This document shows positions 51,395-59,857 of a stretch of 64,000 nucleotides of DNA, in pieces. This DNA is from Cytophagales bacterium (lineage in GTDB: Bacteria; Bacteroidota; Bacteroidia; Cytophagales; Spirosomataceae), in NCBI GenBank assembly GCA_013298125.1, contig JAAFJP010000028.1, positions 1 through 64,000 of the forward strand. Reading direction: 5' to 3'. The translations under genes and the position numbers were made by a program. Under the pieces are notes generated by a model, which was given only the letters and a program-made list of their open reading frames with translations, searched no databases and had not been told where the DNA came from. Each line of letters opens with the position of its first letter. Positions within the stretch are counted from its first letter, which is position 1.

Positions 51395-51882
51395 CTATTG
51401 TTCAATGATGAGAATCTTATCCGTTTTCTTAAAATTATTATTTTGACAAGTTTTATAGAGTTCATTAATTATCCCATCCATTTTTTTAGGAGGATACATT
51501 GACTTTAAATACTTGCGTTTACCATTGTGATAAACTATAATTGTATAAACGGGACTATCGCAGCAAGTTGCTTGTTTGTAGTTTACCGTATCAATGCCAA
51601 TTTCTTTAATTAGACTGTCAATTTTATGGAAATTTACATCACTAATTTTTCCAGTAAAATATCCCATTTTTTGCTTATCTAATCCATAATCGCCTGTCTT
51701 GTTATAAACTGTTTCTGCAAAAAGGTATGCAAATTGGTCTCTGTTAATCTCTAAATGATATACAAGACAACTTCCAAAACAATGTGAACTGTGAAAAATT
51801 ATTTTATCAAGTTTAAATTTTTCATCTTTCTTTTTACAAGAAAAAAAGCAAATACGGTTAGTACAATGATGATATACTTCAT
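51395..51882 (-). pseudogene. Frameshifted lipoprotein gene
   Basis: The ATG at 51880-51882 begins a good lipoprotein signal MKYIIIVLTVFAFF. A run of 7 T (51841-51847 on the plus strand is the A run) breaks the frame; with 8 T the sequence would read on as SCKKKDEKFKLDKIIFHSSH and continue without interruption to the stop at 51395. The downstream part (90 codons from MGYFTGKISDVNF) includes a Cys pair in KQATCCDSPVYTII. I know no family. One missing T in a homopolymer could be inactivation, phase variation or a sequencing error. Confidence 0.65.
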
Positions 51883-51974
51883 ATTAATTCTACGTTTATA
51901 GGATGCAGAAGGTAACATAATTCCATATCAATACTCAAATTATTTTTGAGCTGATAAAACTTACGACTTCTGAC

Positions 51975-52364
51975 TTACGACTGCTTTTCTTCTTCCTCCT
52001 TCATCTTATTAATCATCGCCAAAATCTCATCGGCATCTTTTACGTCAATTTTCCCTTTTTTGGAGAAAAAAGAAAACAGACTCGAAAACGAATTTTCAAA
52101 GTAGCCTTCTACCAATTTCTCGGTGGCAAAAGAACTGTAATTCTCCTTACTCACAATCGGAAAATACTCGTGCGACTTCCCGTAGGCATTATGACTGACG
52201 AACCCTTTTTCCTGCAAAATTCTAATAATCGTCGAAACTGTGTTATAGGCAGGTTTGGGTTCGGGCAATTCGTCCAACACATCTTTGACGAATCCTTTTT
52301 CTATTTGCCAAAGCACCTGCATAATTTGCTCTTCGGCTTTGGTTAGTTCTCTTTCTGGTTGCAT
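51975..52364 (-). CDS. BlaI/MecI/CopY-family repressor
   Basis: 129 residues from the ATG at 52362-52364 (MQPERELTKAEEQIMQVLWQ); the extra 14 codons upstream need a TTG. The winged helix spans about 5-75: VKDVLDELPEPKPAYNTVST (recognition helix with the typical Pro-x-Tyr-Asn-Thr-Val) and IIRILQEKGFVSHNAYGKSH (wing). The C-terminal dimerisation helices follow, with EGYFENSFSSLFSFFSKKGK, where the BlaR1-sensitive cleavage site would lie. It is the upstream gene of the cluster ending in TonB, and tandem palindromes cover its promoter. Confidence 0.92.
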   Translation of the reverse strand: MQPERELTKAEEQIMQVLWQIEKGFVKDVLDELPEPKPAYNTVSTIIRILQEKGFVSHNAYGKSHEYFPIVSKENYSSFATEKLVEGYFENSFSSLFSFFSKKGKIDVKDADEILAMINKMKEEEEKQS

Positions 52365-52403
52365 GATTTTAATTGTATTTTGATACCTTTTAATATTGTT
52401 TAT

Positions 52404-52449
52404 CAAAGATAAAACTAATATTTTAGTTTACAAACTATTTTCTTAGTTT
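52404..52449 (-). promoter_or_regulatory. blaI promoter with two tandem BlaI operators
   Basis: On the minus strand the promoter is TTTG (52431-52434), 19 bases, TATCTTTG (52404-52411). Operator 1, AAACTAATATTTTAGTTT (52412-52429), fills the spacer exactly. Operator 2, AAACTATTTTCTTAGTTT (52432-52449), overlaps the -33 element and extends upstream. Both share AAACTA-N6-TAGTTT and their centres are 20 bp apart, two helical turns. This is the arrangement expected for BlaI dimers binding side by side and repressing their own promoter. Confidence 0.8.
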
Positions 52450-52470
52450 TTTGTAAAAATATTTTTTTTG

Positions 52471-52508
52471 GGCATAAAAAAAGCTCAGCAAATTTTGCTG
52501 AGCTTTTA
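52471..52508. terminator. Bidirectional terminator
   Basis: AAGCTCAGCAAA (52481-52492) and TTTGCTGAGCTT (52494-52505) form a perfect 12-bp stem with a 1-nt loop, A run before and TTTT after. It ends the minus-strand gene at 52529. Confidence 0.85.
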
Positions 52509-52528
52509 AAAAAATCAATTTTTCAATA

Positions 52529-53026
52529 TTATTTTCCTCCGAAGAAATATCCTAAGTTAAATCCGATTGAAGGTATTACACCATCATAAGTAACTGTACC
52601 AGTACCTTTTGAACCAGCAATCCAATATGATGGTCCGATGCTTGCCTCAATAGTGAAACTATCACCTAATAGCCATTGGTAACCAATTTGTCCACCAATT
52701 GAGAAAGCTGAGTAACTAAAATCTCCAAAATCTTTTTGCTTAAATGAACCATACTGAACTTCTGGGGCTACGAAAAAACCTGCTGGAAAATCTTTGCTTG
52801 AAGAAAGATACTTACGGTACTGTAAGCCTAATCCAAATCCAGATACAGAAGATCTTGAATAAAAAGAGGCACTTCCGTAAAGTGAACTTTTCTCCCCTAA
52901 TTGATGCTCATAACCTGCATTGATAACACCAAATGCTAATGAGATAGGAGATACTTTAATAACTTGTGCAGAAGCTACTGCGTTAATCGCAAAAATAGTG
53001 ATTAATGTTAGTACGATTTTTTTCAT
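52529..53026 (-). CDS. Small outer-membrane beta-barrel protein
   Basis: 165 residues. Signal peptide MKKIVLTLITIFAINAVASA. The mature part is a set of alternating beta strands rich in Gly, Ser and aromatic residues (VINAGYEHQLGEKSSLYGSA, FGLGLQYRKYLS, SIGGQIGYQWLLGDSFTIEA) and ends GFNLGYFFGGK, typical of the C-terminal aromatic of small eight-strand barrels (OmpW/DUF3575-like). Probably a structural or stress-related surface protein. Confidence 0.8.
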   Translation of the reverse strand: MKKIVLTLITIFAINAVASAQVIKVSPISLAFGVINAGYEHQLGEKSSLYGSASFYSRSSVSGFGLGLQYRKYLSSSKDFPAGFFVAPEVQYGSFKQKDFGDFSYSAFSIGGQIGYQWLLGDSFTIEASIGPSYWIAGSKGTGTVTYDGVIPSIGFNLGYFFGGK

Positions 53027-53159
53027 TGTGATTTTTGTTAAAGTTTAAAATTAAGAATTGATTATCTATTGGTTTATAGACGTTCAAATTTAATGCCGTC
53101 ATTTTCCAACTACTATTTAATTTTCATCAAATGTCAGTATGGATTTATTAAACGGTAAA

Positions 53160-53939
53160 TCACTCAAAAAACTTCTTGATGAGTATATCGAAAACTTCGA
53201 TGAGGATGAGGATAATGACAATCCATTCTAAACGAGTGGATTCTCGGTTTTGGAGTAAATCTGTGAAGAGACGGAGGTTATCCTGAACGATTTTGAGTTT
53301 ATAATCAATGTCCTGATACCGCATTTTGAGGTCAAAGGTTTTCTTCAAACCCTTGTCAATTCGCTCCAAATGCTCATTTTCCCAAACGATGTCGGGTGCA
53401 TCGAAAATATAGAGGTTGTCGATGATACTGTTTTTGATGTTGATTGTTCTACCGATAAATTTTAATAAATCTTTCTTAGAATACTTAAATGTACCCGTTT
53501 TTTCGAGTTCGTCGGTTATCTCACGAGAGTCATTAAAAATCTCGAAAGTCAAGTCTTCGTAATGGTCTAAGGCTACTGATTGACCAATATTTAACATCAC
53601 AATTCTGATAGTATCATCCGTGATTTCGGAGACGGTGATAGAGTTATAATTCAACACCACCGATACAGAAGGGTCAGTTTGGAGGTCGAAACTTTCGTCG
53701 TATTTTGCTTCTACTTCGTCCTCAATATAGCCTTTGACAAATTTCAGAAACTCACTTTTTTCTAAATCTGGGAAACTCGCAAAAACCACTATTCCGTAGC
53801 TCAACAGATAGCAATATTTGTTTTCGTCTTGTTTATAAAAAAGTTCAGAATTGTTGAATATCAGCGGTTGGCTGGCATATTCATTTCTGAATTTCTTTAA
53901 ATTAATGACTTCCGATATTTGGTAGGCTTCTATTTTCAT
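53160..53939 (-). CDS. RMD1/DUF155-family protein
   Basis: 259 residues. DUF155 landmarks are visible: YLLSYGIVVFASFPDLEKSE near residues 43-62, RIVMLNIGQSVALDHYEDLT near 111-130, and a C-terminal membrane anchor TRLEWIVIILILIEVFDILI. The domain is known from yeast Rmd1 and related mitochondrial and bacterial proteins, for which the molecular function is still poorly defined. The C-terminal TM anchors it in the inner membrane with the rest facing the cytoplasm. It stands alone. Confidence 0.85.
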   Translation of the reverse strand: MKIEAYQISEVINLKKFRNEYASQPLIFNNSELFYKQDENKYCYLLSYGIVVFASFPDLEKSEFLKFVKGYIEDEVEAKYDESFDLQTDPSVSVVLNYNSITVSEITDDTIRIVMLNIGQSVALDHYEDLTFEIFNDSREITDELEKTGTFKYSKKDLLKFIGRTINIKNSIIDNLYIFDAPDIVWENEHLERIDKGLKKTFDLKMRYQDIDYKLKIVQDNLRLFTDLLQNRESTRLEWIVIILILIEVFDILIKKFFE

Positions 53940-53941
53940 GG

Positions 53942-54028
53942 ATTGGTTACTGGTTATTGGTTTATTGGTTACTGGTTTATTAGTTATTGGAAACCAGTAA
54001 ACCAGTAACCAATAAACCAGTAACTAAT
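53942..54028. repeat. TTGGTTTATTGG-type inverted repeat
   Basis: GGTTACTGGTTATTGGTTTA at the left and CCAGTAACCAATAAACCAG at the right form an imperfect stem between the RMD1 and proA genes. The same words occur at 56064-56126. Confidence 0.55.
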
Positions 54029-55302
54029 TACCATCTCACCTGCCCATCACCCGTAACGACCCATTTTTCAGTGACTAATTTTTCTAAGGCAAAAGGTCCT
54101 CTTGCGTGCAGTTTTTGGGTTGAAATTCCGATTTCTGCCCCAAGTCCAAACTGTCCTCCATCCGTAAATCTGGTTGAGGCATTGGTATAAACTGCCGCTG
54201 CATCAATTTCTTGGATAAATCTATCACAATATCCCTGATTTTTAGAAATAATTGCTTCTGAGTGTCTTGACGAATATTTATTGATATGAGCAATGGCTTC
54301 TGAGAATCCAGCGACAACTTTTACTGAACATTTATAATCTAAAAACTCCCTCCCAAAATCATCCTGAGAGGCTTTTTGGAGATGTGGATAATCAATTTCT
54401 GAGAAGATTTTATGTGAAATTTCATCTGCAAAAACTTCTACATTCCATTTCAAAAAACCGTTTTGAAGCATCGGTAAAAAGGCTTCGGCGATGGCTTCGT
54501 CCACCACTACCGTATCTAAGGCATTACAAACTGATGGTCTTGAAACTTTGGCATTTACTACAATATCAGCCGCTTTTTGTAGGTCGGCGGTTGCTTCTAC
54601 GTAGGTATGACACACGCCCGCACCCGTCTCAATCGTGGGAACGAGTGAGTGTTTACGCACAAACTGAATCAAGGATTCTGAACCACGAGGAATGATTAAA
54701 TCGACGTAACGAGTGGCAGTCAAAAGATCTTTGACCAACTCACGGTCGGGTGGGAGGAGGGTGATACAGTTGGTATCAACGCCAAATTCCCGAAGCACAT
54801 CGTGAATCAAATTGACTAAAAAAGAATTAGTATCAAAAGCATCTGAACCACCTCGTAAAACCACAGCATTTCCAGAACGCAAACACAAAGCGGTAACATC
54901 AACCGTAACGTTGGGGCGAGCTTCATAAATTACTCCCACAACACCCATTGGTACAGCTATCTTTTTGATTTTTAGACCATTACCCAATTCTCGTTCTAAG
55001 ATAATTTGCCCAGAAGGGTCAGTTAGATTTGCCACCTCACGCATACTATCAGCTAAATCTTGGATGCGGGATTCAGTTAATTTTAAGCGGTCATATTTGG
55101 GGTCTGCCAAATCCATACGGAGTAAATCTTTCTGATTTTCAGCGATGATTTTCTTAGTATTTTCTACCAATATTTCAGCTAAACGATTGAGAATACCCTT
55201 CTTTTGGGTATCATCGAGTCGTCTGACTTCGGCAGAAGCGGCGTGTGTTTTCTCTAAAAGCGGTATGATTGTTTTAGGAAGTTCTAAGGTTTCCAATTCC
55301 AT
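54028..55302 (-). CDS. proA: Glutamate-5-semialdehyde dehydrogenase (ProA)
   Basis: 424 residues, normal length for ProA. It reduces gamma-glutamyl phosphate to glutamate semialdehyde in proline synthesis. Landmarks: VPMGVVGVIYEARPNVTVDV near 119-138, LRSGNAVVLRGGSDAFDTN near 140-160, LIIPRGSESLIQFVR, and the catalytic Cys in SRPSVCNALDTVVVDE (near residue 258). RFTDGGQFGLGAEIGISTQ and LHARGPFALEKL are C-terminal hallmarks. No proB is adjacent in this window; the gene stands alone. Confidence 0.96.
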   Translation of the reverse strand: MELETLELPKTIIPLLEKTHAASAEVRRLDDTQKKGILNRLAEILVENTKKIIAENQKDLLRMDLADPKYDRLKLTESRIQDLADSMREVANLTDPSGQIILERELGNGLKIKKIAVPMGVVGVIYEARPNVTVDVTALCLRSGNAVVLRGGSDAFDTNSFLVNLIHDVLREFGVDTNCITLLPPDRELVKDLLTATRYVDLIIPRGSESLIQFVRKHSLVPTIETGAGVCHTYVEATADLQKAADIVVNAKVSRPSVCNALDTVVVDEAIAEAFLPMLQNGFLKWNVEVFADEISHKIFSEIDYPHLQKASQDDFGREFLDYKCSVKVVAGFSEAIAHINKYSSRHSEAIISKNQGYCDRFIQEIDAAAVYTNASTRFTDGGQFGLGAEIGISTQKLHARGPFALEKLVTEKWVVTGDGQVRW

Positions 55303-55477
55303 TTTTCAATATTTTTATATAAATTCATGGCAAGGTAATAATTAAAAATTAAAAGTGTAAAATTAAAAATTTAAAATTCTGATAATCAGTGAGTTATAAT
55401 TTTTGACATTTAATAAAAAATCATATTAATTACATTGTTTAATAAGTTTTTGGAGAGAAGTTTATTTCTCTGAAAGA

Positions 55478-55559
55478 ACTTCTCGAAAGTAGAAATAACT
55501 TTCGAGAAGTATAAAACGACTACTTCACTTCCCGAAAGTTCTTTTTACTTTCGGGAAGT
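55478..55559. repeat. Two tandem near-identical hairpins
   Basis: Stem 1 ACTTCTCGAAAGT (55478-55490) / ACTTTCGAGAAGT (55498-55510) and stem 2 ACTTCCCGAAAGT (55527-55539) / ACTTTCGGGAAGT (55547-55559) each have 13 perfect pairs and differ by one compensated C/T position. They lie in the gene-free gap 55303-55639 between divergent genes. A duplicated element or paired operator is possible. Confidence 0.6.
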
Positions 55560-55639
55560 TCCACGGTCATAGATTTTAGGATAAAAATTAATTCAGAAAA
55601 GTGTATTAATTCCGAAGTAGAAACTTTGGGTTACAGACT

Positions 55640-56062
55640 ATGGAAATCAAAAAAAAATACTCAAACGAAGAAGTAACGGTTGTATGGCAACCTTCAAAAT
55701 GTATTCATTCGGCGATATGTTTTCGTGGGCTACCTCACGTATTCGACCCACGTAAACGCCCTTGGATAACGATGGAAAATGGACAAACCGAAGAAATAAT
55801 TAATCAGATAAAAGCCTGTCCGTCAGGGGCTTTGAGTTATTTTATGAATGACGAAGAAAACAAAGAAAGCCAAGAAACGGTAAGTACCGTAGTGGAAGTT
55901 TTAGAAAACGGTCCTTTGTTGATTTACGGAAATTTAAAGGTCAAAGACAAAGCGGGCAATGAATCCTTGAAGTCTCAAACGACGGCTTTTTGTAGATGTG
56001 GAGCTTCGCAAAATAAACCTTATTGTGATGGTTCACACGTGAGGGTGGCTTTTGAGGGATAG
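55640..56062 (+). CDS. Ferredoxin-like (Fer4_19) and CDGSH iron-sulfur protein
   Basis: 140 residues, two metal domains. The first (about 1-75) is Fer4_19-like: WQPSKCIHSAICFRGLPHVF with Cys22 and Cys28, and KACPSGALSYFM with a third Cys. The second is a CDGSH iron-sulfur domain (about 110-140): FCRCGASQNKPYCDGSHVRV, with the 3Cys-1His ligand set of the 2Fe-2S CDGSH family. It is probably a cytoplasmic redox or cluster-transfer protein. Fusions of this kind are known in many bacteria without a settled role. The gene stands alone. Confidence 0.9.
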   Translation: MEIKKKYSNEEVTVVWQPSKCIHSAICFRGLPHVFDPRKRPWITMENGQTEEIINQIKACPSGALSYFMNDEENKESQETVSTVVEVLENGPLLIYGNLKVKDKAGNESLKSQTTAFCRCGASQNKPYCDGSHVRVAFEG

Positions 56063-56063
56063 T

Positions 56064-56261
56064 TGTGGTTTGATTGGTTTATTGGTTACTGGTTTATTGG
56101 TTACTGGTTTATTGGTTACTGGTTTATTGATTATTAGTGGAAATAAATTCTTTTTTAGGGAACTTACTTTTTTCGAATAGCCTTCCAATAAACCAATAAA
56201 CCAATAAACCAATAAACCAATAAACCAATAAACCAATAAACCAATAAACCAATAAACCAAT
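56064..56261. repeat. Inverted short tandem repeats with nine AAACCAAT units
   Basis: The left half is three and a half copies of TTGGTTACTGGTTTA-like units (56070-56131). The right half is exactly nine tandem copies of AAACCAAT (56190-56261), ending at the stop codon of the DUF1501 gene. The two halves are partly complementary, so a stem-loop could form. The tract length is likely to vary between strains by slipped pairing. The apparent frame inside it is an artefact of the repeats. Confidence 0.8.
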
Positions 56262-57653
56262 CTACGCCATCATAAATCCCAAAGGATTTGCCGTACTATT
56301 GATGTTATAAAATCTTGAAATATTGGGTAAAACCAAAGGTAAATCAGACTTTGAAACACCCAGCCAAATAGCTAACTCTGCGGCTAATTGATCGACGGAC
56401 GTTGTAGGAATAATGCGTCCACGCCCTGTATCAAGCGGATTTCCTTGGTATAAATCTGGATAAGCTCCATAAATTCTTTTGCCATTTACGGCTCCTCCCA
56501 TCACAAATTGATGTCCACCCCAAGCGTGGTCTGAACCGTTTGCATTGGAGGTTAAACTTCGACCAAATTCAGAAGCCGAGAAGAGTGTTACATTGTTTTG
56601 AACGCCCATATCAAACATTAAATCATAAAAAGATTTCATAGCATTGCTCACCACTGGAATCATAGCGTTCATGTTATTGATTACTTCGTCGTGGAAATCC
56701 CAGCCTCCCCATTGCACATAAAATATTTGTCTTTTTACTCCCAATACGTTCCTGCCCGCAATCACTTTGGCAACTTGTCTTAATGAATTTGCCAAACCAC
56801 TCCCGCCCAACGTATCGGCAGGGATTGGCGTGTCAGTAGCTTCTTTAAACTGAACGTAGGCATCCAATGAATTGCGTTTCATTCGGGAGTAAGTTCGGTC
56901 TAAAACATTGTCATAACTTTGGGCTAACTGATTGTCAATGGCACTTTTACGAATAGCATCATAAGGTCCATAACCTCCATATCCTTGTAAGGCTACTGCT
57001 CCATCGGCATTGACAGTATAAGGAACTACTTTATTCCCTACCTGAAAAAGATTGTTTCCAGAGATAGAAATATTCATAGAGACATTAGAACTTTGGTTTG
57101 CACCTACCAATAAATCCGCCGCTTTCCCTGCCCAACCCAAGCCACTTCTTACATCTGGAATTGAGCTTTGCCACTGTTCCTGTTGGTCGGAATGAGAGAA
57201 AATGCCATACGGAAGGAAGGCATTGTTATTATAATCAGCCAAAGTGGTTGGACGTACTAAACTGCCTACATTGGCAATAAAAGATAGTTTTTGATTGTCG
57301 AAAAGCGTTTTCATTCCTGTCATTCCTGGATGCAAACCCAAAGGACGACTTGCCGTATTGAGAGGAGTGATGGGTAATAAAGATGCTTCGGGCAGAGCCA
57401 AATCTTGCCGAACGGTACTATATTCGCTATATGCTGAACCTCGTGGTACAAGCATATTGAAGGAGTCGTTTCCACCTGGTAAAAATACACAAACTAATGC
57501 ACGATAATCCGTGAAGTTTGGTGTGTTTTGTGCTACTGCCGAATTGGTTAATAAAAAATTGGTGAGTGTACTGAGCAATGAAGTTGAACCCACGGCGGCA
57601 CAACTCATTTGTCCCATGAAATCACGGCGATTGATATGATTAGTTTTTGACAT
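56262..57653 (-). CDS. DUF1501 domain protein (Tat-exported), partner of DUF1800
   Basis: 463 residues. Tat-type signal NRRDFMGQMSCAAVG (residues 8-22). DUF1501 hallmarks: RALVCVFLPGGNDSFNMLVP near 50-69, LSFIANVGSLVRPTTLADYN, WAGKAADLLVG, FYVQWGGWDFHDEV, and LFSASEFGRSLTSNANGSDH (metal-binding Glu-Phe-Gly-Arg), then AWGGHQFVMGGAVNGKRIYG. It pairs with the DUF1800 gene 6 bases away (upstream in the transcript), a common operon in Bacteroidota and Planctomycetes with unknown substrate. Confidence 0.9.
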   Translation of the reverse strand: MSKTNHINRRDFMGQMSCAAVGSTSLLSTLTNFLLTNSAVAQNTPNFTDYRALVCVFLPGGNDSFNMLVPRGSAYSEYSTVRQDLALPEASLLPITPLNTASRPLGLHPGMTGMKTLFDNQKLSFIANVGSLVRPTTLADYNNNAFLPYGIFSHSDQQEQWQSSIPDVRSGLGWAGKAADLLVGANQSSNVSMNISISGNNLFQVGNKVVPYTVNADGAVALQGYGGYGPYDAIRKSAIDNQLAQSYDNVLDRTYSRMKRNSLDAYVQFKEATDTPIPADTLGGSGLANSLRQVAKVIAGRNVLGVKRQIFYVQWGGWDFHDEVINNMNAMIPVVSNAMKSFYDLMFDMGVQNNVTLFSASEFGRSLTSNANGSDHAWGGHQFVMGGAVNGKRIYGAYPDLYQGNPLDTGRGRIIPTTSVDQLAAELAIWLGVSKSDLPLVLPNISRFYNINSTANPLGFMMA

Positions 57654-57659
57654 GATTTT

Positions 57660-59672
57660 TCATTTTTGAATATTAAACTCTGCACTTGCTCCGATTAAAT
57701 AAGCTGCCATATCTACACGGGCTTTTTGCCAACCTGCATCTGTGGTAGGAATTTTGAGGAGTGCTTCTCTAATCACTTGAAAATTTCGAGGTTTCAAAGT
57801 TCCTCCAATCATTTTTCTGGAAAGCAATTTTATCATCGCATCGGGATTATTTGCCAAGGCTAATTCTTCTGAAAAATTAAAGGTGAGAGCCTTTGTTGGG
57901 TCGGCAGCACCTCCAAAACGACCTATTTGATAATCAATAGACCTGTAAAGATTGTTTTGTGATTCGAGGGATGTTGCGGCGGTTAATATTTGAAATTCTG
58001 GGGCAAATTTACCCAGACTTGATACCTCTCCTGGGGGTCTGTAATTAGGTAAATAAAAATTAAACACACTTGGCGACTGAAATGGCTCTTGCAGGTAAAG
58101 GTCATACATATAAGTTGCTTGTTCATAATTGCCACTACTGGGTTGAGCATTAAATGTCTTTGCCATGTTCATGAGGGTCATGTAGGGTTCTCTCATTTTT
58201 CCAAAAGTTGGGTCTTCGGTTTTTTCATAGCTACGAGCCTCCTTATCTAATAAAATTGCCTTGACGACTGCCCCCATATCACCTCTAACACCACTACCAT
58301 TATTAGCAAATTTAGCCGCCACCCGACTAATGTATTCTGGCGAAGGATTTGACGTAACAAGTCTCTGAATAAGTAATCTACCTATAAATGGTCCCGTATT
58401 AGGATGGTTGAAAAGATTATCAATGGCAGCATTTATATCCTGCATAGTAGTCCGATTGGCGGGTAAAACTACTCCATTTAATAGCGTTTTGGGGTTAGTA
58501 TCATGGTGAATGTCATAGCCCTTCATTAAGCTGTTAAAATCTTCGGCAGAACTGTCAAAATCTGTCGCATTAACATTTGAAGGTCCTCCGAAAGATAGCC
58601 CCGTGAATACCCGTGCGAACTGTGTGATGTCAGCGTTAGTATAGGTAGGAATGGGTTGTCCATTGAGCAATTTTCGACTCCCATCTTGATTGAGTTCCCA
58701 AAGCCCAATACTGAAAAGTTGCATAATTTCTCGGGCATAATTTTCATCAGGAAAAATATTATTGACAGGGTCGGGCTTACGATTTCTAAAATGACTCAAA
58801 TACACTCCCATACAAGGATGCAAGGTTACATCTAAGAGTAAATCCTTGAAATTCCCGAAAGCCCCATCCATCAAGTGGTCATAATAATTGGCTACTCCTT
58901 CCGAATTTAATAACAGTATGTCCACATTCTGAGAAATAACAAATATTTGCAACAATGAATAGGCAACTCGTTGTCGTAAAATATCGGTAGCGACGACTCC
59001 ACCCCCTGGCGGATTTCTCCTACGCATGAATTGTGTCCACAAGGCAATTTTTGTTTCAGGATGGTATATGGGGTTTCCTGCCAGTCGTTTTGCGGTAATG
59101 ATGGGTTGTAAATACCCTTTTGGGCGAGTTAATTGTTGATTAATCCAAGCCTCAAATCCCAAAGATTTTACTTGTGCTAATTCATCGGGGTCTGCACCAA
59201 ATCCCGCCTGAATCAAGAATCGACTGGCTTCTTCATCATCAGGTAGCGTTTTTTTATCGACCAAGGTAAGTTGTACAAAATTTGACCCTGAGATGGTATA
59301 AGCGGGTGAAGTTTGTAGCGTTACTCTTACGGTTTCGTCACCTTCCGTAAGCTCGTCCGTATCTGGTCTGAGACGAATATAAACCTCTCTACTACCCATC
59401 GGCATCGTTACACTCGACCCCACAGGCGAAGCACCATAATCTACACAAAAAGTGGCAGACCCCGTAATAGTCAGCGGAATAGTGAGAGCTTTTAATCCGC
59501 CTGTTCGTCTAATAACAATCGTGCCTGGCGAAGCCCAACTTTCATAGATTTTATCATTGATTGTGGCAATAGAAACTACGTCTGTGAGGTTATAGAGCGT
59601 AGATTGAGCCTTGATTGCAATGACTAAAAATGTCAATAAAAAAATGGAAAATATTTGTATATATTTTTTCAT
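57660..59672 (-). CDS. DUF1800 domain protein with Calx-beta-like N-terminus
   Basis: 670 residues with a signal peptide (IFSIFLLTFLVIAIKAQ). Residues 25-135 form a Calx-beta-like domain (TIPLTITGSATFCVDYGASP and DTDELTEGDETVRVTLQTSP). DUF1800 follows: EASRFLIQAGFGADPDELAQ, LGFEAWINQQLTRP, NYYDHLMDGAFGNFKDLLLD, DENYAREIMQLFSIGLWELN (conserved D-E-N-Y-A-R-E), and QFARVFTGLSFGGP. It is exported with the downstream DUF1501 protein; this pair is thought to act on the cell surface but has no established reaction. Confidence 0.9.
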   Translation of the reverse strand: MKKYIQIFSIFLLTFLVIAIKAQSTLYNLTDVVSIATINDKIYESWASPGTIVIRRTGGLKALTIPLTITGSATFCVDYGASPVGSSVTMPMGSREVYIRLRPDTDELTEGDETVRVTLQTSPAYTISGSNFVQLTLVDKKTLPDDEEASRFLIQAGFGADPDELAQVKSLGFEAWINQQLTRPKGYLQPIITAKRLAGNPIYHPETKIALWTQFMRRRNPPGGGVVATDILRQRVAYSLLQIFVISQNVDILLLNSEGVANYYDHLMDGAFGNFKDLLLDVTLHPCMGVYLSHFRNRKPDPVNNIFPDENYAREIMQLFSIGLWELNQDGSRKLLNGQPIPTYTNADITQFARVFTGLSFGGPSNVNATDFDSSAEDFNSLMKGYDIHHDTNPKTLLNGVVLPANRTTMQDINAAIDNLFNHPNTGPFIGRLLIQRLVTSNPSPEYISRVAAKFANNGSGVRGDMGAVVKAILLDKEARSYEKTEDPTFGKMREPYMTLMNMAKTFNAQPSSGNYEQATYMYDLYLQEPFQSPSVFNFYLPNYRPPGEVSSLGKFAPEFQILTAATSLESQNNLYRSIDYQIGRFGGAADPTKALTFNFSEELALANNPDAMIKLLSRKMIGGTLKPRNFQVIREALLKIPTTDAGWQKARVDMAAYLIGASAEFNIQK

Positions 59673-59741
59673 AATATCTTGATTTTAAGAAGATATGAGT
59701 TGTGTTCTTAGATTAAAAAACTTAATCTTGCAAGTTTTTAA

Positions 59742-59833
59742 AAGCCTCACCCCCGCCCCCTCTCCCGTGGAGAGGGGAGTGTTCGTCCATTGTTTTCTCC
59801 CCTCTCCACGGGAGAGGGGCGGGGGTGAGGCTT
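59742..59833. repeat. REP-like palindrome, C/G-rich (copy 2)
   Basis: AAGCCTCACCCCCGCCCC at the left pairs with GGGGCGGGGGTGAGGCTT at the right, with inner CTCTCCCGTGGAGAGGGGAG arms; 37 of 38 arm bases pair. It lies between the DUF1800 and T9SS genes. Same design as 46591-46682. Confidence 0.7.
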
Positions 59834-59857
59834 TGCGACATTGTGGATATACTTCCT

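Noticed and set aside
56033-56260. Frame encoding repeated VYWFIGLL units, looking like a membrane peptide
   Set aside because: It is simply the translation of the AAACCAAT microsatellite.
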